Positions 16,855-25,472 of a stretch of DNA of 40,632 nt are shown one piece after another. The stretch lies in IMG/VR virus record IMGVR_UViG_3300021351_000002, positions 1 to 40,632 of that record, one strand, 5' to 3'. The notes below the pieces were generated by a model. It saw nothing but the letters and a program-made list of their open reading frames with translations, did no database searches and had not been told where the DNA came from. Position numbers and translations under genes: made by a program. Each line of letters starts with the position of its first letter. Position 1 is the first letter of the stretch. The DNA comes from a virus.

Positions 16855-17561
16855 CAGGCCGCGGACAGTAGCAAGCGCAGGCGGAACCGGCCCGCGGTCA
16901 TGGGGCCGCTTGCCAGCGAGATCGCGAGCGCGGTGAGCGCGACGGGCGCGGCCAGCGCGATCGTGAAGCGGTCATGTGCCACCGCCGCGCCGATCAGCGC
17001 TGTGAAGGTCGTGGCGGTCAGGACCTGGTCATTGGCACCCGTGCCATCGCCGATGCTCAGCGTCGCCGTGCCAGGAGCCACGAGGCCATCATGCTCCGCT
17101 TCGATGGCGTAGACCCATCGCGTGCCACCCTCGGCGGTGAAGTCACGGAGGGTGTACAGACCGTCGGCCTGCAGGTGCATATGCGTGACGAAGTCCATCA
17201 CCAGCCCGGCCTCGTCGGCAGCTCGGGCGGGCTCCTTGATCCGGATGGTCGCGTTGTCGGCGCTCGCGGCCTTGGGACAGTCCGCGAAGCCGAAGTGCAG
17301 GTCCGTCGGCGATGACGTCACGCGGGCCACGCCGTTGACCATCTGCAGATACACGGCCTGGCCGCTGATCCAGACCTCCGAGGCGACGAGATTCGCGGAC
17401 TGTACGAGCGTTCTCGCGTCGGTCAGTACGACGTTCTCCGTGTTGTAGTCGGCGTCGAGACTGGACACGATGCCAGCCTGCGCGCCGCGAATGACGGGCT
17501 GATAGCCCGTGAGTGCGCCTGGCGCGATAAACTGGTCGCTGTAGCTGTTCTGGCCTTGCAT
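16854..17561 (-). CDS. DUF2190-like capsid decoration protein
   Basis: 235 residues. The N-terminal 110 residues resemble DUF2190 capsid cement proteins: short strands, the turn SGQAVYLQMVNGVARVT followed by ADNATIRI. The remainder is another beta domain with ATLSIGDGTGANDQVLTATT. Preceded by GGAGACCATC before the ATG. Its place after the capsid gene and before connectors agrees. A head fibre is the alternative. Confidence 0.65.
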   Translation of the reverse strand: MQGQNSYSDQFIAPGALTGYQPVIRGAQAGIVSSLDADYNTENVVLTDARTLVQSANLVASEVWISGQAVYLQMVNGVARVTSSPTDLHFGFADCPKAASADNATIRIKEPARAADEAGLVMDFVTHMHLQADGLYTLRDFTAEGGTRWVYAIEAEHDGLVAPGTATLSIGDGTGANDQVLTATTFTALIGAAVAHDRFTIALAAPVALTALAISLASGPMTAGRFRLRLLLSAA

Positions 17562-17615
17562 GATGGTCTCCGTGCGTGAATACGTATTTGCCGGCGAGTG
17601 GTTATTGGGCGCAGA

Positions 17616-19850
17616 TCAGGGCAGGAGGTTGCGATACATCGTGTTCGGCTGCCACGTCTCGCACCCGAACTCCTCGGTGACACGCATGCCGATCTCCGGC
17701 CACCGCTGCCAGTTGATGTCATCGGTGATCGTCATGCGTGGGCCTTGCCGCCCGCGCAGGTTGCCGTGGATCAGCGAGCTGTAGGTGCCGCCGGGCACGA
17801 ACATGTAGATGTTGCGGCTACCGCTTCCGATAAACGGCGTCATCTCGCGCATTCGTCCGACGTTCACCATCCAGTCCGTCAGCGCCGCTTGATCGCTCGT
17901 ATCGCCGGGAAGGCGGCCCATATCGTTGAGCCGGCCCTTGAAGTAGTCCGACATCTCGGATTCGAGGGCCGGGCCGTAGATCAGCTTTGTCGGCAAGAGT
18001 TGGCCGTTGTTCACTCTGCTGGCCAGCTTGATGTCGATCGTGGTCGGGCGCGCGACGATGATCTGCTGAAATGCGGATCGGAATACGTGGTTGAGGAAAT
18101 CGGTCAGCGCTTCGTTGCGATTGAACGTCGCGCCTGCGCCGACATAATCGAAATCGAGGATCTTGTTGACGACGAACCTGTCGCGCTCGCCGTCCCACGC
18201 TTCGCCGAGCAGTGCCGGCGTATCCACCAAGAAGCCGCCGTGATCGAGCAGCATCAGCATCTCGGACCACGAGTAGACGAAGCCGCGCGGATCGATTTTG
18301 AAGCTCAGCTCGTCATGGAACCGCGCCGCGCCCGGCAGATCCTTGCCCGCGGTCGCGAGTTCCGTAAAGCTGGGAATCGCGACGTCTGGGCGGATGACGT
18401 TGCGGGCATCCAACGAGTCCATATCCTTGCGCCGTGACCACGCATCGATATTGATGCGATGGCTTCGGTAGGCCGGGTCCATGGCCTTCATCGCGAGCGC
18501 CACAAGCAGCGCTGGAAAGTCCGCAGGTACGGCGACGCCAGCACCGCCCGAGCGCAGGGATGACTCGACGTCGAGCTCGCCGTTGTGATCCAGTCGCGCA
18601 CCCTCGCCGGGCAGCCAGAGACCGCCGAGCGACGGCGAGCGGATCGCAGCAGCTGGGGGCCGATGGAGTGCCTTGAACTTGCGGTAGGTATCCTCGGGGC
18701 TTCGCGCGGTCCAGTGGGGCTCAACGAGCCCGGCATGGCGTAGATGAAGCTCCATGAACGTGTGCAGGGGCGCGGTGATCAGCGAATCGGCCACGAGGTG
18801 ACGCTGGTCGGCAACGCCCGGCGCCGTCGTGGGGTTCTGCGAGAGCATCGCGATCTGCGCGTCGCGCATCAAGTTGAAGTGGTTGGGCTGGCCACCCGTG
18901 ACCGCGGGCGGCTGGGGGCGCTTCTCTGCCCGCTTGGCGGTGAGCGCCGCCGCTAGCTTATCGCACCGCTCCGGGTCGTGCTCGAGCAGCTCGACCGTGA
19001 ACTGCGCATCCTCGCCCAGCTCCTTTTCGGCGAGTGATCGGAGCCCGCTCCACCGCTTGTCGTCGGTTGCGACGTCGACGGCGGGCGCGGGCGCGCTGGG
19101 CGACTCCACTGGCGTCGGCTTGGCCTCCAAGCGCGCGACGAGCGCCGCTTGCCCATCGGCCAGTGTCTTGAGGTAGTCGGTGAGTGTGCGGAGTTCGTCG
19201 CTCATATCGTCCTCGGATCGGCCGATGCCGGTGTTGTCAGCGCCCGTCCAGACCCACGATGCTTCGCGTGGCGTCCAGTCATCAGAGCGATAGATTTGCC
19301 GCTCTTCGTCTTCCAGGATCAGGGTGTTGTGATTGAACGAAAACCCGACGGAAGTGTCGCGGATCGTTCCCGTGCGAAACATGCTCGCCACGGCCTCGGG
19401 GCGGATTGCGCCCCCACCTCGGGCCAGCCAGTTTGCGGCCAGGTCGGCATGGATGTGCGCATCGGCAACCACTGCCAGATGTGCGTCATCCCCCTCGCCC
19501 TTGGGCTCGATGCGCAGGTTGTGCCAGCGCCCGATGTTGTCGCGCGCCGCGTTCGGGCTCCAGAAGTCGCCGGAGCCGTGATCGCCGAGCATCGCCATCG
19601 TACCATCCGGCTGGACCGAACCGGCCTTCTGCCATTCTGCGAGTGACGCGCGCTTGCGCAGGCGCAGGCGCAGGCGGACCACGCCTAGCCCCATCACGTG
19701 TTGGCGGACGGGCCGATCGGTGGCGATCGTGACATCCGGAACGCGAATGATCGCCGATTCTTCCGGATCCACGATGGCCTCGAAGCGCGCGAGCGCGACG
19801 GGTTCGGTGCACGCATATCGCTCATGCGTCTGCGTGTAGCGGGTCGTCAT
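17616..19850 (-). CDS. prohead protease-major capsid protein fusion
   Basis: 744 residues. N-terminal third is a maturation protease of the HK97/S78-like class: candidate His91 in LGDHGSGDF, and Ser167 in RDTSVGFSFNH. Residues about 215-330 are a Pro-rich and charged linker that may work as a scaffold or delta domain (DELRTLTDYLKTLADGQAA). The remaining 400 residues are the capsid protein (for example, DTSDQAALTDWMVNVGRMRE, and a TMYRNLLP C-terminus). The protease should cut itself from the capsid during prohead maturation. Starts in an ATGA overlap with the portal. Confidence 0.82.
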   Translation of the reverse strand: MTTRYTQTHERYACTEPVALARFEAIVDPEESAIIRVPDVTIATDRPVRQHVMGLGVVRLRLRLRKRASLAEWQKAGSVQPDGTMAMLGDHGSGDFWSPNAARDNIGRWHNLRIEPKGEGDDAHLAVVADAHIHADLAANWLARGGGAIRPEAVASMFRTGTIRDTSVGFSFNHNTLILEDEERQIYRSDDWTPREASWVWTGADNTGIGRSEDDMSDELRTLTDYLKTLADGQAALVARLEAKPTPVESPSAPAPAVDVATDDKRWSGLRSLAEKELGEDAQFTVELLEHDPERCDKLAAALTAKRAEKRPQPPAVTGGQPNHFNLMRDAQIAMLSQNPTTAPGVADQRHLVADSLITAPLHTFMELHLRHAGLVEPHWTARSPEDTYRKFKALHRPPAAAIRSPSLGGLWLPGEGARLDHNGELDVESSLRSGGAGVAVPADFPALLVALAMKAMDPAYRSHRINIDAWSRRKDMDSLDARNVIRPDVAIPSFTELATAGKDLPGAARFHDELSFKIDPRGFVYSWSEMLMLLDHGGFLVDTPALLGEAWDGERDRFVVNKILDFDYVGAGATFNRNEALTDFLNHVFRSAFQQIIVARPTTIDIKLASRVNNGQLLPTKLIYGPALESEMSDYFKGRLNDMGRLPGDTSDQAALTDWMVNVGRMREMTPFIGSGSRNIYMFVPGGTYSSLIHGNLRGRQGPRMTITDDINWQRWPEIGMRVTEEFGCETWQPNTMYRNLLP

Positions 19851-21187
19851 TCGATGCCTCCCTGTAGCACTGTCATTCGTGCGCGGCGGATCTCCGGCGT
19901 TTCGGCGGGCTCATTGGCAAGCCGTCCGCGGACCACGTCAGGCACGCGCCCACGCATCAGTATGGCTGTCTCATCGTCAATCCAGCCCATCTCGCGCTCG
20001 AGGGCCAGCGCCTTGACAGTCTGCAAGTCGTTGGCTGTCTCACGCTCCACTTCGAGCCAGGACAGCGTGGCCTTGTCGACCACGAATCCAGCCAGGAGTT
20101 CAGCCTCGACATACCAGTCGACAAGTTCGGCGCGGGCAAAGTCCAGCCCAGAATCCTTGTCGAGATTCGACACGATTCGGCGACGCTGATCGCTCGCCCC
20201 GCGCAGGGCTGAGAAGCTGGCGCTTCCCATGGCTCCGCCGATGCGCTCTACCGTCGAGCGCATGCCAGCGGCCACGCGGGCCTGGCTGTTGCCATAGTCG
20301 ATAACGCGCGTGTCGCGCGTGAGTGTTTTGATGTCCTTGAAGCCGCGGGCGACCATGAAGGTGTTCGGTATGATTTCGTCGATCACATTGCCGTCGACGT
20401 CGGTGAGCGTGGATGCCGCGCCGGTGAGCGCGGATTGCCCAAAAAGCGCGGGCTGTTCGATCAGCCCGATCGCCTGAGTCGAGGCGTCGAGCTGTGCCTG
20501 CCCGAGCTCGGCCAGGGCCAGGCTGTCGAGCATGCGTGCGCCTTTGAGCGCGGGCGCGGGCAAGGGATAGCCCCATGCCGCTGACGCCTCGTAGCAGACG
20601 CGAATCGGGCTGACATTGGCATCGGCAACAAACGTGACTTTGCCGGTTTCCGTCGCCCGGCTTGACTCTGCGGCCTCGCCGCGGAAGTAGGTTCCGGCGT
20701 AGACGCCCTGCTCGTCGAACGCATGCCCATCGACGCCCTTGTCGCGTGCGACGCTGCCGATCCCCCATACCCGCAAGCGCAAGCCGTTGTCTCTCGCATT
20801 TGCCGTCTGCACCTGGATCCGCTCGACGTACACCTCGCCGGACGTGATCACTTCGTGAGCGACGCGCGCCCACACTTGCGCCAGGGTGCCAAATTGCATG
20901 CCCCATCCGACAGCGCGAGACCAGCGCTCGAGTCGCTCACGGGTGATCTTGTCGCTGGAATGCAGGGCCATCGGGCCACGCAATCCATCGCGGAGATCCG
21001 CCACACCAGCGGATACCATGCCGTCGTTGTTCACCGCTTGCTGGACTCGGCGGCGGAGGACATCTCCCTGGTATCCCGCGAGCGCCGCCGTCGTGCTCGT
21101 CGTCGGCGCGTGGTCGATATTTTGCTCCGCCGCTTCAAAGACCAGCGCGAGCGAACGACCATAGGGTGTAGATGTGAACGGGATCAC
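19847..21187 (-). CDS. lambda-family portal protein
   Basis: About 446 residues from GTG 21187, a start chosen because the next in-frame choices upstream read poorly and overlap the divergent XRE gene. Features of lambda gpB portals: VWARVAHEVITSGEVYVERI, VCYEASAAWGYPLPAPALKGARML, then IIPNTFMVARGFKDIKTL and the AELVDWYVEAELLAGFVVD region. It forms the 12-fold vertex for DNA entry. Length is slightly below the usual 500-530, so the true start may lie further upstream. Separated from terminase and gpW by the opposite-strand regulator. Confidence 0.8.
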   Translation of the reverse strand: MIPFTSTPYGRSLALVFEAAEQNIDHAPTTSTTAALAGYQGDVLRRRVQQAVNNDGMVSAGVADLRDGLRGPMALHSSDKITRERLERWSRAVGWGMQFGTLAQVWARVAHEVITSGEVYVERIQVQTANARDNGLRLRVWGIGSVARDKGVDGHAFDEQGVYAGTYFRGEAAESSRATETGKVTFVADANVSPIRVCYEASAAWGYPLPAPALKGARMLDSLALAELGQAQLDASTQAIGLIEQPALFGQSALTGAASTLTDVDGNVIDEIIPNTFMVARGFKDIKTLTRDTRVIDYGNSQARVAAGMRSTVERIGGAMGSASFSALRGASDQRRRIVSNLDKDSGLDFARAELVDWYVEAELLAGFVVDKATLSWLEVERETANDLQTVKALALEREMGWIDDETAILMRGRVPDVVRGRLANEPAETPEIRRARMTVLQGGIE

Positions 21188-21289
21188 TTGCCATGAGCTT
21201 GCAGCCTTCCCATGTCGGCCGGCCAGGGCACCGTTCGCCGTCGCCTGGCCACGCGACGCGCGCTGCTTATCGGCCCATGCGCGGCGTGC

Positions 21290-21295
21290 TATGCT
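21290..21295 (+). promoter_or_regulatory. -10 element of the XRE gene (leaderless)
   Basis: TATGCT at 21290-21295 with an extended TGC before it, six bases upstream of ATG 21302. No convincing -35 is seen. Confidence 0.55.
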
Positions 21296-21301
21296 CTTTC
21301 G

Positions 21302-21685
21302 ATGAGCCCACCGACACCATGGACCCGCGCCGTCGGCGCCCGCATACAGCGCGCACGCAAAGCCCTGGGGCTTTCGCAAGAGGCGGCTGCTGAGTTGCTC
21401 GACGTGTCCACGTCCACAATCTCTCGATATGAGCGTGGGCACGTCCTGCCGACGCTCGACGGCTTCGCTGTTATGTGCGAGGCCCTCAAGGTCTCGGCGG
21501 ATCAGCTGCTCGCTCGGGATCAGTTCGTGCCGCGACCGGTGCGCGACCGCGGTCTCGATCCACTGGCTGAGAAGATCCGGCGTCAGCTGGCCGTGACGCC
21601 ACGCACATTGCTCGTCGTCATGCGCCGAATCCAGCTGCTACAGGGTGACGCGCCTGGCTCGGAGGATACGACCGCGCGGGGCTGA
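21302..21685 (+). CDS. XRE-family transcriptional regulator
   Basis: 127 residues. A Cro/CI-type helix-turn-helix covers residues about 13-70 (LSQEAAAELLDVSTSTISRY, then an aromatic-charged helix). The C-terminus is a short helical tail and lacks the Ser-Lys protease domain of LexA/CI proteins. It lies on the opposite strand inside the late operon, between gpW and portal, and its last 48 bases overlap the gpW gene tail to tail. Its leaderless promoter lies in the gap in front of the portal start. Possible repressor of the phage or of the late operon. Confidence 0.78.
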   Translation: MSPPTPWTRAVGARIQRARKALGLSQEAAAELLDVSTSTISRYERGHVLPTLDGFAVMCEALKVSADQLLARDQFVPRPVRDRGLDPLAEKIRRQLAVTPRTLLVVMRRIQLLQGDAPGSEDTTARG

Positions 21686-21838
21686 GTTCGGGTCGCTGAG
21701 TTCGCTCTCCAGATTCAGCATGTCGCGGAGCTCGGCGGCGGTGTAGCGCGTCAGCTGCTTTGCTTCATCCTTGATGCTCTTGCCCGTCGCTATCGCGCTG
21801 GCGACTGCCTCAAGAGCTTTCTGCGTGTCGATGGCCAT
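21638..21838 (-). CDS. head-tail connector gpW-like protein
   Basis: 66 residues, small helical protein with AIATGKSIKDEAKQLTRYTA and LRDMLNLESEL, resembling lambda gpW in length and layout. Its place directly after the large terminase repeats the lambda order A-W-B. gpW joins the portal to the tail. ATG 21838 preferred (TATCAT five bases before it); an upstream start at 21853 is possible. The 3' end overlaps the XRE gene. Confidence 0.72.
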   Translation of the reverse strand: MAIDTQKALEAVASAIATGKSIKDEAKQLTRYTAAELRDMLNLESELSDPNSAPRGRILRARRVTL

Positions 21839-21856
21839 GCCCGATGATAGCACGCA

Positions 21857-23824
21857 TCAGAAGATGCCCGGGCGCCGCTTGCGCCGCGCGCGTCGTGGCT
21901 GCGCGCGACCCCCCGACGGCTGTGGGCTCGCGGCCTGTCCGGCGGCGAGTAACCTCGCGACGTCCGGCTGGCGCTCCGGTGCGGCGCCCACACCAAGAAT
22001 CATGTCGCGGATTCCTGGAATCAGCGTGTTCCCGCGCTCATCGGGCGTGAGCACGGCTTCGATGGCCACGCGGCCCAGGTACAGACAGTCGAGCGCTTCG
22101 TCGCGCGCTTTCTTGCTGGGCTTGACCCACGGACTCTTGCCTGGCCGGTCCGTGCTCGTGCGTCGGCGCTTCGTGAAGACCTGCCGGTACCATGCCCGGA
22201 CGAATGGCGACCGCTTCGGAACGTGCAAGACGTTCGCGCCCGCCCGCGTCTCTTTGGCGAGTGCTGCGTATACCCAGCCAATCGCCGCGTCAGCGTAAAT
22301 CGAAACCGGGGCAAACATGCCGTCCTTTGGGTTGCCCGGCTGAACGGGTTTCGGCCACAGCTTGCCGGCGCCAGCGAAGTTCTTGATCCCCCATGCCAGG
22401 ATCCCAGCCTCGAGGAGTCGCGGGAACAACCGTGTCATCTGGGCGCAGATATCGTTATGCACCTCGCCGTCGCCAGCATCGACGATCCAGACGTGGACGC
22501 CAGCGGCGACTAGATGATCGCAGACCTGATCCCAGACCTCATCCTCAATGACGGCACCGTGATGCACAGAGTGGTCGAGCGCCCAGGCCTCGCGCTCGCG
22601 GCCCCACCCGAGCAACGTGGTCTCCAGCCGGTTGTGCTGGCAGTCCGTGGACGCCGTCTTGACGATAATCGGCAGCGTCGCGTCATCCCACGGGATCTCG
22701 GCCCGCTCGTACGCCGCCGCAGCATCTGCCGACAGCCGGCGGTTTGCAGCTGGCTCCCACGGTCTCGCATTCCGAATATTTTGGAATGTCTGGCGCGCCC
22801 GCTCATCGTTGTGCTCGCGCAAGGCAATCATCGAGTCGATCGAGTCCTGGGCGTATTCCGTCCACCCTGCGAACTCGGGCGGCACGTATCCCTGCCATAA
22901 CCAGAAACTGCGGTGGGTGGACATTCGTTCCGGATGGAGCGCTCGCCATTCCCCTGCCCGAACCATGGCGGGCATCTGCTCTTGCGTGAATGGCTCCTGG
23001 CATGTCGCGTATGCGCAAACCATCCGAGCCGTCTCGGGTCTCTTCGGCTCCCAGATCATGCGCGCCGGGTCGAGTACCTGCTCGCTCTTGCACGCCGGGC
23101 ATGGCACCCACAGCTGCTCTTGTGAGCCTTTCAGGTACTCGCGATTGATGATGCTGGGAACGTCGCCCGGAGATGACACCACGATCACCTTGCGCCCGAG
23201 CATTCGATAAGTGCCTGTCCTGCCGAGCGCGAGCCCTACATGGTCGCCCTCTGGCGCCGCGGGGAACGCGTCGACGTCGTCGAGAATCATCACGCGGAGG
23301 GGCCTTGATCGATATGTGCCAGGTGCGCCAGCACCGAGCAAGAGCAACCTCGCGCCCGTCGAGAATTCGGTAACCTGGGCGTTGTCGCGCTGCTTTCGGT
23401 CCGCCCGCTTGCCAGCGATAGCGGCCAACCGCGGGGATGCCTCGTATAGCTTGCCCAGCCGCTCGCGCTGGTAGTCGGGTGCGTCCTCGGCGGTGGGCAG
23501 CACGATGGCCATGGCCGACGGATCGGCGTCGGCGTAGAAGGAGAGCACGCCGTTGATGAGTGTGCTCTTGCCACACTGCGCCGGGCCCATGATCGTGACT
23601 TGCTGGCATGGGTCGTCTGGCGAGCACGCCTGCGCAACCGTCCGCCACAACTCCATGCGGTCGAATCTGTACGGCCCATCCCAGGGCGAATCCTTGGGCA
23701 GCACCACGTGCGCCTCCATGTACTGATCCACCGTCCGCGGGCTCTCTCTGGCGCGTAGACCATCGAGCACGTGGTCGAGGATTCGCTGCGGCGGGCGCAG
23801 ACTCAGGCTGCGGCTGTCGTTCAT
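21857..23824 (-). CDS. terminase large subunit, GpA family
   Basis: 655 residues. ATPase domain: Walker A GPAQCGKST (residues 80-88), Walker B VMILDDVD (about 178-185). Zinc knuckle with CPAC at 242-245 and paired Cys at 270 and 275. Nuclease domain with acidic residues in TASTDCQHNRLE (about 397), IVDAGDG and DEALDC near the end. It is the motor and nuclease for DNA packaging. It heads the late operon; an opposite-strand gene shares its 55 bp promoter region. A basic tail of 25 residues closes the protein. Confidence 0.92.
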   Translation of the reverse strand: MNDSRSLSLRPPQRILDHVLDGLRARESPRTVDQYMEAHVVLPKDSPWDGPYRFDRMELWRTVAQACSPDDPCQQVTIMGPAQCGKSTLINGVLSFYADADPSAMAIVLPTAEDAPDYQRERLGKLYEASPRLAAIAGKRADRKQRDNAQVTEFSTGARLLLLGAGAPGTYRSRPLRVMILDDVDAFPAAPEGDHVGLALGRTGTYRMLGRKVIVVSSPGDVPSIINREYLKGSQEQLWVPCPACKSEQVLDPARMIWEPKRPETARMVCAYATCQEPFTQEQMPAMVRAGEWRALHPERMSTHRSFWLWQGYVPPEFAGWTEYAQDSIDSMIALREHNDERARQTFQNIRNARPWEPAANRRLSADAAAAYERAEIPWDDATLPIIVKTASTDCQHNRLETTLLGWGREREAWALDHSVHHGAVIEDEVWDQVCDHLVAAGVHVWIVDAGDGEVHNDICAQMTRLFPRLLEAGILAWGIKNFAGAGKLWPKPVQPGNPKDGMFAPVSIYADAAIGWVYAALAKETRAGANVLHVPKRSPFVRAWYRQVFTKRRRTSTDRPGKSPWVKPSKKARDEALDCLYLGRVAIEAVLTPDERGNTLIPGIRDMILGVGAAPERQPDVARLLAAGQAASPQPSGGRAQPRRARRKRRPGIF

Positions 23825-23830
23825 CAGGAG

Positions 23831-23836
23831 AGTATA
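23831..23836 (-). promoter_or_regulatory. late-operon -10 element
   Basis: Minus-strand TATACT (23836-23831), six bases before ATG 23824. No standard -35 is seen 17-18 bp upstream, which would suit an activator-dependent late promoter, perhaps served by the sigma-like protein. Inference. Confidence 0.5.
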
Positions 23837-23840
23837 GGCT

Positions 23841-23870
23841 TTGCTCCTGACTGCCGCGGTCGTCTATGCT
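23841..23870 (+). promoter_or_regulatory. promoter of 23880 gene
   Basis: TTGCTC at 23841-23846, 18 bp spacer, TATGCT at 23865-23870, 9 bases to ATG 23880. It overlaps the late-operon promoter region head to head. Confidence 0.5.
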
Positions 23871-23879
23871 CTGCGGATC

Positions 23880-24278
23880 ATGGATCCATCGCCGCCACCG
23901 TCCCAGAGTTCGCCAGGGCTCGACCTGTCCGGCTTGCTCGCTGAGCACTTCACGAAACTCGTGACGGCCGCTGTCACTGAGTCGGTAGCCGGGCAGCTCG
24001 CGGCGACCGATCGCACGATGAAGCGCCGCCAAGTCGGCGGGCTCGGCGGCATCGCTGGCATCGGGCTCGTCGTGCTCCTGCAGTGCTACTCGTGGGTCTC
24101 CAGCTACATGGAGAGACAGGAGCGCTTGCAAGACGAGGTGTATACGAGCAAGCGAGTTTTGAACGAGCAGCAGGAGTCGCTGAACCAGATATGGCGCGCA
24201 GTCTTCCCCGACCGTGCGCACCCCAAGCGGCTGCCGTTCCCCGATGTCACGTCCGGGGCCTCGCCGCTGGATCCGTGA
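23880..24278 (+). CDS. single-pass membrane protein with coiled coil
   Basis: 132 residues. Pro/Ser-rich start, amphipathic helix at 15-45, a basic stretch then a transmembrane helix (about 52-72, GLGGIAGIGLVVLLQCY), and a periplasmic coiled-coil (75-106, ERQERLQDEVYTSKRVLNEQ) ending in a Pro-rich tail. Topology like inner-membrane spanins or exclusion proteins. It is divergent from the terminase. Could be lysis-related or a superinfection-exclusion factor. Confidence 0.6.
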   Translation: MDPSPPPSQSSPGLDLSGLLAEHFTKLVTAAVTESVAGQLAATDRTMKRRQVGGLGGIAGIGLVVLLQCYSWVSSYMERQERLQDEVYTSKRVLNEQQESLNQIWRAVFPDRAHPKRLPFPDVTSGASPLDP

Positions 24279-24317
24279 TGCGACAATACGCCGCATCGGA
24301 GCGGCTCCATGGCGTGC

Positions 24318-24323
24318 TATTCT
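24318..24323 (+). promoter_or_regulatory. -10 element of 24331 gene
   Basis: TATTCT preceded by TGC, 7 bases before ATG 24331. No good -35. Confidence 0.5.
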
Positions 24324-24330
24324 CGGCACC

Positions 24331-24807
24331 ATGCGAGCATTCAACATCAACGACAACGCCCACGAGCGCGACATCGAGCTCGCCCATGGGCTCCTTGCCA
24401 GCGCATACCCCGGCGCTATCTGGCGCCACGTCCGGGAAGATCACGGTGACCACGCCGCGATTTATCTCGCCGCGTTTGTCGTGGACTGTGGCGCGGTCGC
24501 CATCGCCGCGCTCGATCCAGAGAGTGGCGATGTCAACGTCATACCCATGACCGAAGCGGACCCCGACCTATACCAACTCGTCGCGCTCGTGTTCGCCAGC
24601 GAGATCGGCAAGTGGATGGCGCGGGCGGCGCGCTCGCTCGGCCAGCGCCAGACCATCGCGCCATCGGACGACATCTGCCAGGCGTTCGTCGAGTCCGTCG
24701 GCGAAACGGCGCCGCTCTTTCGGCAGGTTGATGAGGGGCGAAGGATGAACACGGCCATGGCGAACCCGAGGGCGACCAATGAGCGACTCCGAAGACGCGG
24801 AAGATGA
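24331..24807 (+). CDS. unknown cytoplasmic protein
   Basis: 158 residues starting MRAFNINDNAHERD. Mixed alpha/beta in the first 115 residues (AIYLAAFVVDCGAVAIAAL, DVNVIPMTEADPD) and a helical C-terminus that ends in Arg-rich sequence. No signal peptide. It has its own extended -10 and is followed by the lipoprotein gene. Function unknown; its setting among accessory genes suggests a moron. Confidence 0.55.
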   Translation: MRAFNINDNAHERDIELAHGLLASAYPGAIWRHVREDHGDHAAIYLAAFVVDCGAVAIAALDPESGDVNVIPMTEADPDLYQLVALVFASEIGKWMARAARSLGQRQTIAPSDDICQAFVESVGETAPLFRQVDEGRRMNTAMANPRATNERLRRRGR

Positions 24808-24879
24808 CGCCCGCGCGGCATCGTATACGTGCAAGCGCCACCAGAGTGGGCCAAGTACGACGAACGCGCCCGCCCGTGA

Positions 24880-24885
24880 TAATGT
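24880..24885 (+). promoter_or_regulatory. -10 element of lipoprotein gene
   Basis: TAATGT, 7 bases before ATG 24893 (alternative register GATAAT). No clear -35. Confidence 0.45.
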
Positions 24886-24892
24886 CTCGGCA

Positions 24893-25399
24893 ATGAGACA
24901 GACATCCCTCCTCGCGATATCCCTACTCGCACTCGGCGCATGCGGCCAGTGCGGGACCAAGACACTGCCCGTCGTTCAGCACTACGCTGGCGACTACGCG
25001 ATCGCCTTCACCGGCTCGGGCGCGACCCACGGCAAGGTGAGCGCGCGCGGCGCCTACTTCGATGGCACCACGTCCGTAAGCGTGGCCCTGGAATACAAGG
25101 GCGTGCCGCTGCGCACGCTCGAGGTCGAGCCCGGGGTAGCGCGGTTCTTCGCTCTTGCCGTGGGTCCATCAAGCGTGCGCTGGATCGCGCTCTCGTGCGA
25201 GGCTGCCCACGGCGCGGGCATCTTTCCCGAGGTTGCCTGCGAGACGGCGAAGGCCGCACCGGCCGGCCACAAGGTGCTCGTCGAGGTGGACAGGGAAACG
25301 GGCACGGTGAAAGCGAATGACGGCGAATGTCCGGTCGACGAGAACGGGACCAAGTGCTGCCCCGACGTCGTCACCGGCGGCGCTGTTTGCCCTGGCTGA
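24893..25399 (+). CDS. secreted lipoprotein
   Basis: 168 residues. Signal peptide and lipobox (LLALGAC, Cys17 the lipidated residue). Mature part has several Cys (CGQCG at the start; later CEAAHG, VACETA, GECPVDENGTKCCP), suggesting disulfides in the periplasm. Beta-rich domain with DYAIAFTGSGATHGKVS. Starts at the ATG with a -10 seven bases upstream. Phage-encoded lipoproteins often block receptors or DNA entry of competing phages. The target here is unknown. Confidence 0.65.
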   Translation: MRQTSLLAISLLALGACGQCGTKTLPVVQHYAGDYAIAFTGSGATHGKVSARGAYFDGTTSVSVALEYKGVPLRTLEVEPGVARFFALAVGPSSVRWIALSCEAAHGAGIFPEVACETAKAAPAGHKVLVEVDRETGTVKANDGECPVDENGTKCCPDVVTGGAVCPG

Positions 25400-25472
25400 C
25401 CATCACACATCGGAGGTCTGGCACAACCCTGGCTCCGTGGTAGTTGTTGGCGATCGATCCACGGTTGCAAGC

